Positions 22,041 to 33,995 are shown, counted from the stretch's first letter. The stretch: DNA of 64,000 nt from Epichloe hybrida (GCA_019022495.1 JAFEKR010000031.1:496001-560000); one strand, 5' to 3'. Translations and numbers: made by a program. The notes: a model not told the origin generated them from the letters alone.

Positions 22041-24257
22041 CTAACTAATCTTCTAATCTACCCTTTAAGCTATATACTTATAAGGTACTCTTTAAGAACC
22101 TCTAGCTCCCTTTTAGCTAAATTATATATAGGCCCCTAAGGTAGTGTTTTCCTTTCTTCTAATTTAATTATATAAGTATAACCTCCTAGTTTAGGAAGCT
22201 TACTTACTAACTCTTTAGAAAAAATATCTATAAACTCCTTATATTCTTCTAGGATTATTAGTATAAGGCGCTTATTACTCTTATCCTAATTTAACGTAGC
22301 TTCTTTACTACTTATATTTTCTAAAATTAGTATAACTATAATACCTTTGCTTTTTTACTATAAATAAGTATACTTAAGGATTTATATAGTTACTTTACTA
22401 TTTATTTATATATCTATTATTACTAGGTTCTTTAATTAGCCTTTTTCTTTTCCTTTTTAATTTTTATTTTCTAGAATACTTAGCTTAATCTTTATTACTT
22501 TTAATAATAAAGTAATTACTACTATTTTTTTCTCTTTATATACTTACTACTTACTATAAGTAAAGGAGAGATATTCTATTATTACTAGATATCTCTAGTA
22601 TTTATACTCCTAATATATAATTATAGGTAAATACTCTTTAATCTAGTTTATACCTAGAATTATCCCTTTACTTATATTAGTAATAAAGTAGCTAACTTAG
22701 TAAACCTTTATAAATCCTATACTATCTTTTATCTTAACTAATTTTTTTAGAATTCCTTAATATAAAATTACTTTTTTACTTATACTCTCTAATATCCTAT
22801 TTAATTAGATTATATTCTCCTAATCCTTTTTTAATAATAATTTTAGATAAATTATTAAAGACTATATACATATATTAAATAGCGCTTATATAGCTAATTA
22901 CTAGTTATTTTATTATAAAGATACTTATATTCTTATTTTATTATCTATAGGGTATTCTATAGTAAGATTATATTCCTAGGTATATACTAATTAAACTAGT
23001 ATTATATTAGGAGATATAGCTTTATTACTACTTTCCCTATGCTTCTTAGTTATATATTTAGTACTTTTATAAGTAAAATAATCTAGTACTTAATAAGTTA
23101 GTATAGCGTACCTAGGCTTTTTATATTTATAGTATACTAGGGATAATCTTCTCCCTTAGTCTTTACTCTATTACTATGCCTTATTTATAGGTAATATAAA
23201 ATAAGAGCATTACCTTTTTCTTTTAAAGTCCTAACCTTTTTTATTATTTTAGCCTAAACCTATTATAACCTTTGCTTTCTTACCCTAGCCTTATAGTTAG
23301 CTTTAGGTTATTAGGATCTCTTAACTAATTATTTGCTTCCTTATAGTATTATTTAAGCTATTTAGAAAGATTATAATTCTTAGATATATAGGGATTTCTT
23401 TAGGTAACTTAGCTTTTACCTTATCCTAGGCTTATATAAAGAATTAAAATAATTAGTAGTTTTTTTACCTAAGATTTAGTAGTAACCTTATTACTTCTAA
23501 GTGTCTTACACTTATATTTATTATTCTAGTTTTTAACTATTCTAGGAAATTTACCTAGGTAATTAATAAATAATTTATATACCTATCTATAGCTATCTAT
23601 AGCTATATAACATATTTACTATTACTTTATATTACTAGCTAGGCAGCTACCTATATACACTACCTTAGTTATATTATCCTTAAAGGTATAGTAATTTAAT
23701 TTAAATAGTATATCTAAGTTTACTAAGAAATTTTACAGGCTTTTATATATTTCCCCTTTATATATAAGCATTTTTATCTATATTTTAATAAGACTACCTT
23801 ACTATATAATTACTACTATATCACTATAGACTATAGGTAAAATTATAGCTAATGTTTAAGGGGTAATTATAGGTCTAGATTAAGGGGTAATTACAGGTCT
23901 AGTTTAAGGTGCTAATCCTAGATTTGCCTTAAGCTCTTTAATTTGCGCCTCTATCTATAAGACCTCTTGTCTTCTCTAAAGGTAATGTAGCTTAGATTAT
24001 ATAACCTTATAGCATTACTATAACGCCCTTTTTTCTTTAGTTATATTATCTATACCTTCACTTAAATTAGGATTAAGTGGCGTTTATTACACCCTATTAT
24101 CTATAGTTCTAGATTATAAGGGTTCTTTATTTTCCTAATTATCTATAGCTTTATTATTATAAGGTACTAGTGTGTTTCTTATAAATCTTTAGAGTATTAG
24201 CTATATAATAATCTAGCTAATAGTTTATATCCTTAAAAAGGTTAAGAGAGATTAATT
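22041..24257 (-). pseudogene. Gypsy protease and gag portion, decayed
   Basis: By position this is the 5' part of the minus-oriented element. It is TpA-saturated, with no open frame and no motif I can name. A 22-23-bp unit near 23865-23910 (GGTAATTATAGGTCTAG and GGTAATTACAGGTCTAG) appears twice. Confidence 0.4.
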
Positions 24258-24527
24258 TATTATAGCTTATACTAAAAGGTTAAGAATAAAGTAATAGCTA
24301 AGACTATTATAGTTACTACTAGATAAATACTAGCTAAGGGCAGGTGTATAAAGGTTTTAATCTTTAACCTAGCACTAATAATATATATAGTCTTTAATAA
24401 ATACCTCGCTCTATAAGCACGTAGCTATCTTATAGCTAGCTAGCCTCTTTGTTATCCGCACGGCCTAAAGGTTCTCTAAAGACTTGCTTTAATAAACATC
24501 CTATCTTTAACCTCTGCGCTCCTGACA
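24258..24527 (-). repeat. Gypsy LTR, right copy (270 bp)
   Basis: Starts TATTATAGCTTATAC, the RIP form of TGTCACGGCTTGCAC, and ends CTCCTGACA. Its outer right edge is the less mutated part (GTTATCCGCACGGCC), mirroring the left copy. Confidence 0.85.
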
Positions 24528-24983
24528 AGAAGGTAGTATTACATAATAACTTTAAGTATAAAAGCAAAGCTCTTTATATTAAATTACAGAGTAAAAGAGC
24601 GTATATCTCTAGGTAAATTACTTTATAATATTAGTGTATAAGTCCCTCCTTTATTAATTATCTAGTGTAATAATAAGTAAATAATTTGCATTATAGAATA
24701 TAAGGAAAGAAGGCTTTAAACTAGTTTAAAGTATCTTAATATAAATTAAATATGGATTTAAGAGCAATATACCCTAGGTAATATTAAGGTAAATTAGTTT
24801 AAGACCTCTAAGATACTTACTAATAGCTTTATAAAGCCTTTATTAAGGCAGATATATAAGGAATTCTATTACTAGATTAGCTTATAGGAAATTCCTGCTT
24901 AATTATAACACTAGAAAATCATTATAATCTCTTCCTATACTTATAATCTTTAGCTTTAATAGATATCTTAGCTAAGGGGGGTG
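24528..24983 (+). pseudogene. Copia RNase H end and polypurine tract
   Basis: Near 24801-24890 the plus strand reads T-S-K-I-L-T-N-S-F-I-K-P-L-L-R-Q-I-Y-K-E-F, the RIP form of the copia C-terminal motif ADGxTKxL. GCTAAGGGGGG at 24971-24981 is the polypurine tract next to the right LTR. The reverse transcriptase that should precede it is missing. Confidence 0.7.
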
Positions 24984-25212
24984 TATTAGGGAAAGCTCCC
25001 TTAAAGCATAGGTTATATAAGGGTAGCGCGTATTAATAGGGATAAAACATAAGGTTAGATATTAGTAAATATAATGTATTAGAAGTACCTCCGTAGACTA
25101 GTTATTACTATAGCGCACTGTGTACCTTTTAGGTACAAAAGTCAGGTGCTGTCTGCACCTCTGATTGACCAAATCGAACGCTTTTATCATCTATTCACAC
25201 CCCTACCTGACA
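24984..25212 (+). repeat. Right copia LTR (229 bp)
   Basis: Starts TATTAGGGAAAGCTCCC (RIP form of TGTCAGGG) and ends TACCTGACA. From about 25090 to its end it is nearly unmutated, the mirror image of the left LTR. AATAT follows at 25213-25217. Confidence 0.9.
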
Positions 25213-26314
25213 AATATGGATAATTTGACTAGGGGGTGTGGTGTGTGGTCCAGTTTGTCTCTCGTCAGCCTGACATGACTACTGGGTTGGTGCGTACGTA
25301 CTGTGCGTGTGCTGCAACTGCAGTACTGGGAAACAAGTAGACCGAATAGCCAAATTCTTGGGCTTCGAGGCAAAGAGCTTCCAACGGATGCAGCGTCAGT
25401 ACAACAATGAGCCTGGAACTGAATCATATGTCACAAACATCCTTTTGGCCTGAGGCTTCTCCATATAGTGTGTCAACTTCTCAGATCAGATCTATTCTTC
25501 CAAGGTTGGCGCTCACCGGACAAGTTCCGTCTCGATTGTCCTTGCTTATATGCCGTACTGCCATGTAATTCAACTTCATCTCGGATCCTCTCCGGATAGT
25601 TGGCGATTCTTCTGGGTATCGTTTCCTTGGTGTTTCGCCCATTATGTAATACTTACCGCTCCTCGTCCAAGATGCATATTCACACTCTATTAAATAATAG
25701 CTGTCCCTCGCTTTCTCTTCTGCCCAGTCGTATGTCACGACACGAACCGAGGCCGTTCTCCAAGAACTAGGGTTAGTCCTGCCGGCGCAACATCTACAGA
25801 AGGCTTTCCAAAAATGCTCTGGGCTTGGCATTCTCATAACATCCCCCCCAAAAAAAAAAATTCAAGGTTGGAAGACTGCCCTCAGCGTTCTGAGCGCGAG
25901 GCAGACTTGCGTATTTGTTAGAATAGGCGCTCACGGACCCATTTGGACCGCTAACTGTCTCATCACTTGGCGCGCCTCAAGGAATGTTTCCAATTCTCGT
26001 TAACAAAGCAGTGGTCTGCATGACGAGACCCTAAATAACGACTGATTATTACCGAAGCCCACCAAGTCAATCATGAAATATGCGATACCAGTCATGCCAA
26101 GTTCAATTGTCATCGAATCTTCTGGGGTTTCCGGATGGCACACCCATATTGACATACTGTGGTCTCGAACGGCCATCAGGCGGAGCCTGTCTTGCTCGCA
26201 AGGCGCATGGCCCTGAAAGATGTATTATCCGATGGCCCCGCGCGTACTTGCACATATTCGCTGGGTGGGTGTGTTTCTTCTCCAAAGCTCGGGACACTTG
26301 GGCAGCGCCATTGC
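25213..26314. other. Right flank of the transposon block, no firm gene
   Basis: Composition returns to normal at once. A minus-strand frame at 25481-25837 (118 aa) has no recognisable domain and no intron context; I do not call it. An A-run lies at about 25851. The rest is the 3' flank of the Zn2Cys6 gene. Confidence 0.45.
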
Positions 26315-29065
26315 TCAGCCATTAGGTGCTCGATTTTCGGACCCTTGGATAGCTCCGACCCGAATGCTGAGTGGCTGCAAAGTTGACATTGTTTCGAATA
26401 CTCCAGGCTCGATCGACATGGCATCAGGTCCAAAGTTATGGCTGAAGGAAGGTTGGAACACAGGATGGGACATTGCAGGCAATGGCATGTTAGGCTCTGG
26501 GGAAATTTGGTAAACAGAACCTGAAGCGGAAGCTGTGGAACCAGCAGGCGGTGACGACTGCGCTTGAGAGGCCATTTGGGGGGAAGTCTCGAGCGGTATC
26601 CCAATAGCTGTCAGTTCCTTTTCAATGTTGTTCAGAGCAGAAGCAATGACTGTGATGAGTTTTTCATAAGCATAGATCCGCGGGAAATAGAGGAAAGGGT
26701 GGAATTAAGCTGCATACCTGGACTAATTTGCCTCACTTGTTGCAGGCATTGAATACAATAGGTAAGTTTGCGCATGGCTTGGTTGTCATCTGGAGCAGCC
26801 TGCACCTGAAGAAGGAATATGGAAGAAGAGATGTATACGCAATACGCGAGAGACAAGACGCAATAGTTCATGGTAAATGTTCTGCAGAAAAGGTCGAAGA
26901 TGGTAATGATTGACGTTGCCGATGTAACACTCTCAACCAGATATCGTTGAATGGGCGAGGTACCTTCAACTTCGCATTGGCCCCTTCCAGTGAGCATGGG
27001 CCGATAAAGCAAGATTTTGAAGGCATGATATAAACAGCTGGGAGTTTTTGTTAGCATCGACATGATACTAACACGCTCTAGGCTTAGCGATGGTGATTGT
27101 AAAAATTCTTTCTCTTCAACTAAATGGGGAAAATCTTACTTGAGAGTCACGATGTGAGAGGGGGGCGCCAGAGCTGGCAGTGAGACCGGATCAATTCTCA
27201 GATGCACTGGAAGTTGATCCCACCACTGTTGCAACAACGGCTCCTGAGAGTCGAGGCACGCCTGTATTTCAGCATCGGTGTTTTGTGACAGCGGGTCGTA
27301 CATATGAATGAGAATCTCGTTAAAAATGACCAAAAGGCGGCACATGCTCATGAAGCAAGAAGCTGAGTGCGCAGTTTTAGGGGGATATTTCCATGTCGGG
27401 TCTGTCTGAGGAATACCGAACGGGACCCACAGATCATTCTCGGCTGAGTCGTCGACTGACAATTTTTTTTTCTCGTGTCAGAAAGTCAGAAGTTCGTTCA
27501 AATGAACACTGTTCGCTTGGGGACAAAGAGCTTACACATGATATGTGAAGGCGAGATACTGGTATGCTGCAAAGAAGGGGAACGGCCGAGATAAAGACAG
27601 ATCATCTTATCCCAAAAGTAACAGCCCCAATAAATGCGGCGTCGAATCTCTAGCTCCTCGTCGCTCAGAGGGACAGAGCCTGGGAAACGCTGGCTATCGA
27701 CGCAAATTCCGAGGTGGTCGATCAAACGGAAAGCAATGCCACTGTATGTCCATGCCTGAGTAGAGTTTCCCTGACTGCATTCTTGAGCGCTGAGTAAGAG
27801 AAGGGCTTGTATCGTGGGGATTGTGCAAACCCCGGTACTGAGTTCCTGGAACAGCATGGCTCTAGCTTGTTTTCCAAATACGATGCCTCCTTGGTATTGC
27901 TCATCAAGGATTCTCCTCGTTGATGAATTACTTCGTGACCACCGGATGGAATGCGATATCACAGCATTTAAGAGCGTATGAGAATAATAAGGGCCCATGG
28001 ACTGCATGTCGCCTGCGATTCGTTAGATAGGGCGGGTTCAGTAAGATTGAGAGCGTGTTGTGACAGGTGCATATATTGTCTCCCTAGTACGTACGGGTGA
28101 AAACGGGTCGGTAGATGAAATTAAAAAGAGGCTGAATCCAGCACCAGTGTACATTAAGCAGGTATTGGAATGGCTCCTGTACGGCATGTCAGTAGACGCT
28201 TCTTAAGTGATACATCGCAGCATGCGATCCGGCTCCAACCGGAGATCAATTTCATATCGTACAGGGATTTCTGACAAGTTTTCCATGGCCCTTTGATGCC
28301 ATGCGTTGTTAATGAGACGGTCTCGTCGTTGGCTGTCGGTATCCGAGGAAGAGCTTCCCAAGTATGAAATATCCGAAACAGCATTACCATTTCGGTCGCT
28401 AGGAAGATTGAAAAAACTGGTAGCTCCGTGATACGTGATGCTTCCTTTGTCATCAACCTCCAGACCCCTGAAACTGCGATTGATGCCGGCTTCATCAGAG
28501 GCATGGTGCGAGAGTTGTGTCGATGCATCTGGGTTACTTGGTGGTGGGGGGCTTGGATGAGAAGATTCAGGAGCAGATGACGGTGAGCTCACAAGGTTTT
28601 TTACTTGCTGTTCGAGCTCCTTGATGCGTTCTTCAAGCCGTTGAGTGTAGGACAAGGTTGGATTGCTAAAAGGTGATCGTCAGAACATCGGCTCCCATAG
28701 TGGCACAGTCGGGAAGGCAAGATTGGTCAACAAACAGCTTGTATATACACTCGTCGTTGCGAGCAGCACATCGCTGGCAAAGAGGTTGTTCACCTCCACA
28801 TTTCACCTATAGGAAGAACCACGTGGTGAGCAACTCCGTACGCAATATAGAGACAAAGCATATGGCATGGCCTCCACAACAAGGCCACCCATAGCACGAC
28901 ATGTGGGGTTCTTTTGTCCGACATTCGAATGCAAGGCGTGCGTCGGTCAAGATCCGTCGATGCTACAGTGAACTATTTTTCCCAACGGGTCTCAAGACGT
29001 ACCTTGCGCCGGCGACACGGCTCACAGGAGAAGGCGCTCTTCTTTGTGGCCTTTGCCGTAGACAT
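26315..29065 (-). CDS. Zn2Cys6 transcription factor with fungal-specific middle domain
   Basis: Eight exons on the minus strand: 29003-29065, 28736-28806, 28263-28665, 28095-28176, 27536-28012, 27140-27455, 26718-27037 and 26315-26649; 2,067 nt, 688 aa. The binuclear zinc cluster is split by the first intron: CEPCRRRK then VKCGGEQPLCQRCAARNDEC, spacing C-x2-C-x6-C-x6-C-x2-C-x6-C. A short coiled coil (LEERIKELEQQV) follows. The fungal-specific domain includes EPFQYLLNVHWCWIQPLFN, FIYRPVFTR, AWTYSGIAFRLIDHLGI, RRIYWGCYFWDKMICLYLGR and DDSAENDLWVPFG. It should be a nuclear DNA-binding regulator. Targets are unknown, and no adjacent pathway suggests one. It is the first real gene to the right of the transposon block. 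Confidence 0.88.
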
Positions 29066-31005
29066 GATGGAGAGGACGAGATATCAATTAGAGTAACCCC
29101 CGCGTGATAACACAGTAGCGCAGCCCAGGTACATCAAGGCAAGTATGAGATAGGCAAAAGATATATGCTGGTCCTGGCGGGTCCTGGAACAGTTTGGGAC
29201 TGTGGGACGAGGTGCGAAACCAGCCATCGGCGTGAATGGAAAATGAGGTAAAAACTTGGAGACGCTTGGCAAAGAGCAGGACAGTCGAATCCGAACCTTG
29301 TTGGTGATGGTGACGGTGATGACAGGGCTACGGATTACGGAGCACAGAAAATAACTTCCGGGAAGGCCTGAAGAGGAACCCGCGTGCTGATTGATTCCTG
29401 AATTGCTCTGCGCCTCTTTCCCGATTGAAAAGGCGGTTCCTGTGAAGGAAGGCGCCACCCCCACCCCCAGAGAAACAGCCGGCCGGCCAACTTTGACAAT
29501 TTTTTGCGACGACAAACTGCGGTCTGACTGCGCTACTGGGCCTAGATGTGGTCTGCACAGAGAGAGACAAAAAAGAGAGTCCTGACCGGGACCGTGAAAG
29601 TGGCTTGGCTCGCCGGCACTGACTGATTCTGAATCCTGCAGTCATGGTATTATGTCAGTGATCTGCGGTGTTCCGACACCTAACGAAATTCAACAACGCC
29701 ACTGCTGCCTGGCAGGTACGGAAAACTGAATGGCCGACCAGCCGGCTGAGACCTTTGCATTAATGCGGGAACGAAAACAAGCGGCTGGGTCTTATTAGGG
29801 CCGAAACGACTTGAATAGCCGGCCCATTCATCAATCAAAAAATGAAGAAGAAGAAGAAGAAACCGGGAAGGCGTCTGGGCATCAAGGACACAAGCCACGA
29901 CTCGATTGTATTAATTTGTGACGCTTTTCGCCCTCGAGCTTCCAACTGCCGGCCGTGACAAAGTTCCTCTCCAGATAAGGCAGTTGGTAGTGGCGTCAAA
30001 AGCTCCTCGCAGTCCTCGCATGCTTGGCCGTGAGCTTCATGTGTCCTTCCAGGATCAATAGCGCGTCGGGTCGTTCGTTCTCGGTTTTCCCGGGGGCGGT
30101 GCCAGCTGTGAGTGAGACGCTAGATTGGTTCTCGCCCAACCCAGACTCTCAGGGTTGCACGCGGCACTTTGAACCCCCCTTCCTTGTCCGTGGGTGCAGG
30201 CTCCATGTGCTCAGCGATAGTCTGTGGAGAAGCGAAACATTCGGAAGCCGTTCCAGTGGCACCATGGGCAAGCATTTTATCCTGTGGTGGATGCCAACTG
30301 GATGGGGTCCGAAAAGCCAAGGTTGAGGGCTGGCTGGGCGGGAATGGGCTTTTAATCTATTATTTGTACGTGTACAAGCACGAGACGACTTGACAGCGAC
30401 ATATTTTGCTCATGTGTACAATGCACATGCACTTGAAGCTTACTGATCAACGGCCTGCTGCACCCGTTGAAACGCGATGCAACATCTGTCTGTCGTGGCG
30501 CCTAGTGTACAGATTCAGATTCCACTTCGAGATTGTGGAATGATGCAAGCGATGCCAAAGAATGGCAAGAAGAGAAGATGAAGATTTTCTACCTAGGTAA
30601 TCTAACAGAGGAAAAAAGGAAGCTGTATAAGCTTCAAATTTATCAACAGAGACCTTTTTAACAGAAGGTCTATCAGACAAGTGAATCGAGGTCTTCAAAC
30701 GAAGCCTACGATGAAATGCGATAACAAGCGAGATGCGTGAAATCTGCATCAACAAACGAAGAGGGGATGACGGGAGTGATGCCTCAGATTTGAGGCTGCG
30801 ATGTGAGGCTGCAATATCTTGAGCAGAGCTGAAAAGCATGCTTGACAGAACATGAATGACATGTACAGATGCACAAAGCAAACAGTTCGAGCACACTTAT
30901 CCGACCTTAGTGACACATCGCATCGTCTTCAGATCCAACATCCATCATTGACCAACGAAACCTTCCCATCACGTGTTGTAAATTGGCCGCAAGCCACCCG
31001 TGAAG
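29066..31005. other. Long intergenic region
   Basis: Nearly 2 kb between the start of the zinc-cluster gene and the 3' end of the GH125 gene. It must hold the regulator's promoter. Short frames here (for example 30447-30896 minus) have no recognisable domain or splice-supported extension. A GAAGAA microsatellite lies near 29845-29860. Confidence 0.45.
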
Positions 31006-33156
31006 TCAATTTCCCGATTTCCCAACAACATAAGGCGTCTTGTCCTTGAAAATGAGCCCCGGCTTCCTCTCCGCCAGGTCCAACATCATTTCCGCAAAGT
31101 AGCTATTAGCCCATGCGAACCACGGCCGAGTAAAATCGCTCGTGTTGTAGATGTGGACGCTCTCATGGATGAGGCCCAAGCCAGAGGTGTTCTCCAGAAT
31201 GAGCGCCAATCGGCCCTTGATCTCCTCGTCGTCGTCGGTCCCGAATATGCCTGAGACCTGCGACATGGGCCACGGGTGCGTTGCGCTGACGTGAGGACCG
31301 CTAGAAGAGAGAAGAAGAAAATAAATTCTCATTAGCGAGTGTCTGGAGTGACTCCGTCACAGGAAAATTTCTCACCCGATGCCTTGGAATTTCTTACCCA
31401 CGGCAAAGTATGGGTTGGCGCGCGAAAACATGGCGTCCTTTGTCTTTTTGTAGACGTCATCATTTCGGGGTAAGAAGCCTAGATATGGCAGTGACACGAG
31501 ACTGGGGACATTGGCATCGTCCATGATGTACTGCCCGCCATAGCCATTCGTTTCGTACGCGAATATTCCGTTGGCCGTCTTGGTGTTCTCGAGAACAGCC
31601 TTTCGAATGACGCCCGCGTGTTGTCGCACTTTGCGCGAGATTTCGCTTAATTTGTGTTCCTTGTCAAGCATATCAGCTATGTGACCGAGTTCCACCGCCA
31701 ACATGGCATTATCGGACGTGATGAAGTCTGTGGAATCAGGGGTCAGAGAAGCCCATGCCTTCAAAGGGAAGAGAGAGGAACTTACTGAAAACACATATAT
31801 CATCAGAGGGTCGGTGGCTGGAAGCAACGAGGCCGTTGGCGAGCTTGGGCTCTCCATTTCCGCCGTTCGGGACGGGGGGTGACAAGGAACCGGTCGTTCC
31901 TGTCCAGTTGAAGTAGCTGACAAACTCCCAGTCGTTGGACCAAGAGCTCTGAGATTGTTCCTCGATGGTTTGCAAGATTTTGTTCATGGCATTCTCCCCT
32001 GTTGACGTGGTCAGAGAATTGGCACCAAAACGAAACACGGCGGAGCTTTCTCTCACAGTTTCTGTTGATGAAGGACGTGTCCTTTGTGTTCTGGTAGTAA
32101 GATCGAGAAATCTTGAGAAAGCCAGCCAGCGAGTCTAGTTCGTACTGGGCAATGTGTTATTAGTGGCGCCCGAATAAAAGGGAAAACCCGTCTTGGAAGT
32201 ATACCTTGCACTCAAACACCACCTGGTTGTCAACGGGCCTAGTCATGTCATCATCAGGAGAGTTGTGCAAGTCGGTCGCAGAGCAACTCACGGGTTGACG
32301 TTGACCTTGAGGGCGTAGTCATTCACAGTCGGCTTGAGTCCAGATTCGGGAGGGGGCTGGAAAGACCCTGGACGTTGTCAGATACGCGAGCGCACTCCAT
32401 GTTGGCGAGTATCATATCATGTCATATCATATCATATCATACCGCAGTAGCGATACTCTGCAAGGTATCTCGACTCCGTGTTGATGACTGCCTTGACAAG
32501 GGCCCCGAGATTGTGATCTTGGGGGAGCAGCTTGTAGAGATGAGCAAATTGATTTCCAGTGTCGCGAAGCCATTGAGCGCTAGAAACATCTGTCCTTTAG
32601 TACGAACCCAGTTTCTCAGAAGGGAGCGCGCGCACTTGATATCCTAGGAAAAAAAAAAGCGTGCGTCAGAAATTTGGACTCATGTGGTGTTGTTTTCGTA
32701 TCAAGTTCATCGTCGATAACTCACACCCGTTACGATGAAAGCCAAATTGATCTTCGGGTCAAAATACTTGACAGTCGTGTCCAGCGTGGAGGGAAAGGTG
32801 TTTTCAAAAAGTCTCGCCAGGTCAGGATCCTTGATTCGCGACTTCATATCCTGGATGACTTTCTACAGGCACGTTAGATGGTGACATGATGGGAGTGCTC
32901 GACGTACCTCTACAGCAGGACTCTTAAAGGTGCGGCACTCCTCGCTCGGTCGCATAAAAGGGAGCTTCAGCCGGCCGCTGGAATACGGCTCATGTCTCTT
33001 CTGCGAATAATCCGCGTAGTCGGGGCACGACGACGGTGTTCGGCTCTTGGCCTCGTAATCTTGCCAAGACGCAGCCTGGACCTGGGCGCCGGCGGCGAGG
33101 CCAGCCACCAGGGCAGCCACGGCGGCGACGTCCCGAAGCGATGCTGTGATTCTCAT
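31006..33156 (-). CDS. Secreted GH125 exo-alpha-1,6-mannosidase (Mug157 family)
   Basis: Ten exons on the minus strand: 32908-33156, 32725-32862, 32636-32643, 32443-32579, 32292-32367, 32205-32238, 32057-32144, 31786-31998, 31376-31727 and 31006-31300; 1,590 nt, 529 aa. A signal peptide (ITASLRDVAAVAALVAGLAAG, cut near QVQA) points to secretion. Family marks are CPDYADYSQKRHEPYSSG, LPFMRPSEECRTF, NAQWLRDTGNQFAHLY, SSHRPSDDICVF, ITSDNAMLAVELGHIA, YGGQYIMDDANVPSLVSLPYLG, and LGLIHESVHIYNTSDFTRPWFAWANS near the end. GH125 enzymes remove terminal alpha-1,6-mannose. The third exon is only 8 nt (codes the D-I-N step before AQWLRD) and is required to keep both frame and motif. It may act with the beta-mannosidase further right, though the two target different linkages. 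Confidence 0.88.
32636..32643 (-). other. 8-nt micro-exon in the GH125 gene
   Basis: GATATCAA on the coding strand lies between an intron ending TTTCCTAG and one starting GTGCGC. With it the protein reads VTG-DIN-AQWLRD, matching the family's GDI-x-A-x-WLRD. Skipping it shifts the frame. Confidence 0.8.
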
Positions 33157-33539
33157 GTTGGATCCGGCTTGCTCGGTCGACTTCTTGCTCTTGTTGATTG
33201 ATCGTCCTTTACTCCGCACCCGTACTTGTGGAGGCTTTGCAATCCGTGCTACGTCAACACACGGGGAATAAGACCAGAGAATGGATGGCGAAGAGAATTA
33301 GCTAGGCCAAGAACAGGATGCGTACCCTGTGAAGGACTGCGGCTACCATCTCTTTTATTCAACAGATGGTTGCCAACGCGGATGTACGGAGTAGATGAAC
33401 TGAGGTTATCGACCAGGGGCCCTACATGTTATTAACCTGACCTGAGTGCACTGTGGGTCTTGGTGGCGTAAATTAGTGTATTCAAGGAAACAAGGGAGAC
33501 AGGGGCTAGAAGTAAAGGCCAAATAGATGTATTCTTTTA

Positions 33540-33680
33540 TCTCCTTGAGCGTGTTAGAGCTTGTGGAGTCACGTTAACCAGGGGTCTGTGTGTATTTGGA
33601 CCAATTAGATAAAAGTAAACTAGAGATACATACAGACCCTAGTTAACGTGACTCCACAAGCTCTAACACGCTCAAGGAGA
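33540..33680. mobile_element. MITE A, 141 bp with long TIRs and TA flanks
   Basis: The first about 57 bases (TCTCCTTGAGCGTGTTAGAG...) are the inverse of the last about 55. TA lies on both sides (33538-33539 and 33681-33682), as in Tc1/mariner-derived MITEs. A diverged relative is at about 36144-36286, and a one-sided match lies near 33912. Confidence 0.75.
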
Positions 33681-33798
33681 TAGCACTATATGTACTACGC
33701 CTACTCCGTAGTTACTAACTGCATGATTGAAAGATTACTACTGCATGCTTACGTGTTAGTTAGATGAACGAAAAACTGGGGCGTGTACGGATCAGATC

Positions 33799-33995
33799 CG
33801 TAAAATAATTCAGGGGGTATTAGAGTCTACATCATCTAGACCTGTCACCAACGCTCATCGGTCTCCCCGGGAAGTCAATCCTAGGAAATTACTAGATTGC
33901 AAGCTAATTAAACATTATCTCCTTAGCTGTTATCCACCTTGTGGGTCTGTGGGGTCCGCAAATTGCATACTCTACCCCTTGAATTATTTTGCAAA
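33799..33995. mobile_element. MITE B, about 195 bp with inverted ends
   Basis: GTAAAATAATTCAGGGGGTA at the left is inverted as CTACCCCTTGAATTATTTTGC at the right. A similar pair (CGTAAAATGATTTAAGGGG and CTAAATGATTTTAC) lies at 34272-34330. No ORF. Boundaries are approximate. Confidence 0.6.

Larger units (their letters stand above)
11090..24527 (-). mobile_element. RIP-degraded Ty3/gypsy LTR retrotransposon with two nested elements
   Basis: Direct 270-bp LTRs (11090-11359 and 24258-24527) run from TGTCACGG to CTCCTGACA, or their RIP-altered forms. A C-tract inside the left LTR is a minus-strand polypurine tract, giving minus orientation. Minus-strand remnants include reverse transcriptase (ILFILKKGGKLRLYIN and YIIYLDNTLIYS) near 21.67-22.03 kb and an integrase C-terminal tail near 19.1-19.26 kb. 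Removing the two nested elements and their duplications leaves about 7.8 kb, a normal gypsy length. About 2.1 kb between the end of pol and the polypurine side is unexplained by gag-pol. I see no clear 5-bp target duplication (GTAGT on the left, AGAAG on the right). Confidence 0.85.
8806..25212 (+). mobile_element. RIP-degraded Ty1/copia LTR retrotransposon carrying nested elements
   Basis: Two 229-bp direct LTRs (8806-9034 and 24984-25212) flank the block and a 5-bp target duplication AATAT (8801-8805 and 25213-25217) flanks the LTRs. Orientation is plus: a purine tract precedes the right LTR and coding remnants read left to right. Recognisable remnants with RIP-type changes are a Gag zinc-knuckle trace, an aspartic protease motif, a GAG-pre-integrase motif and the RNase H end. 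Only about 2.16 kb on the left and 0.46 kb between the gypsy element and the right LTR survive. The integrase and reverse transcriptase are missing where other elements now sit. No open frame remains, so it is not autonomous. Confidence 0.9.

Noticed and set aside
8806..25212. AT-rich block considered as a regional centromere
   Set aside because: It is fully explained by nested transposons with a clean target duplication, and genes lie on both sides within 0.5-1.5 kb.
25481..25837. 118-aa minus-strand frame
   Set aside because: No domain, no splice-supported extension, no clear promoter context.
30447..30896. 149-aa minus-strand frame
   Set aside because: Low-complexity, no recognisable domain; isolated in a 2-kb intergenic region.
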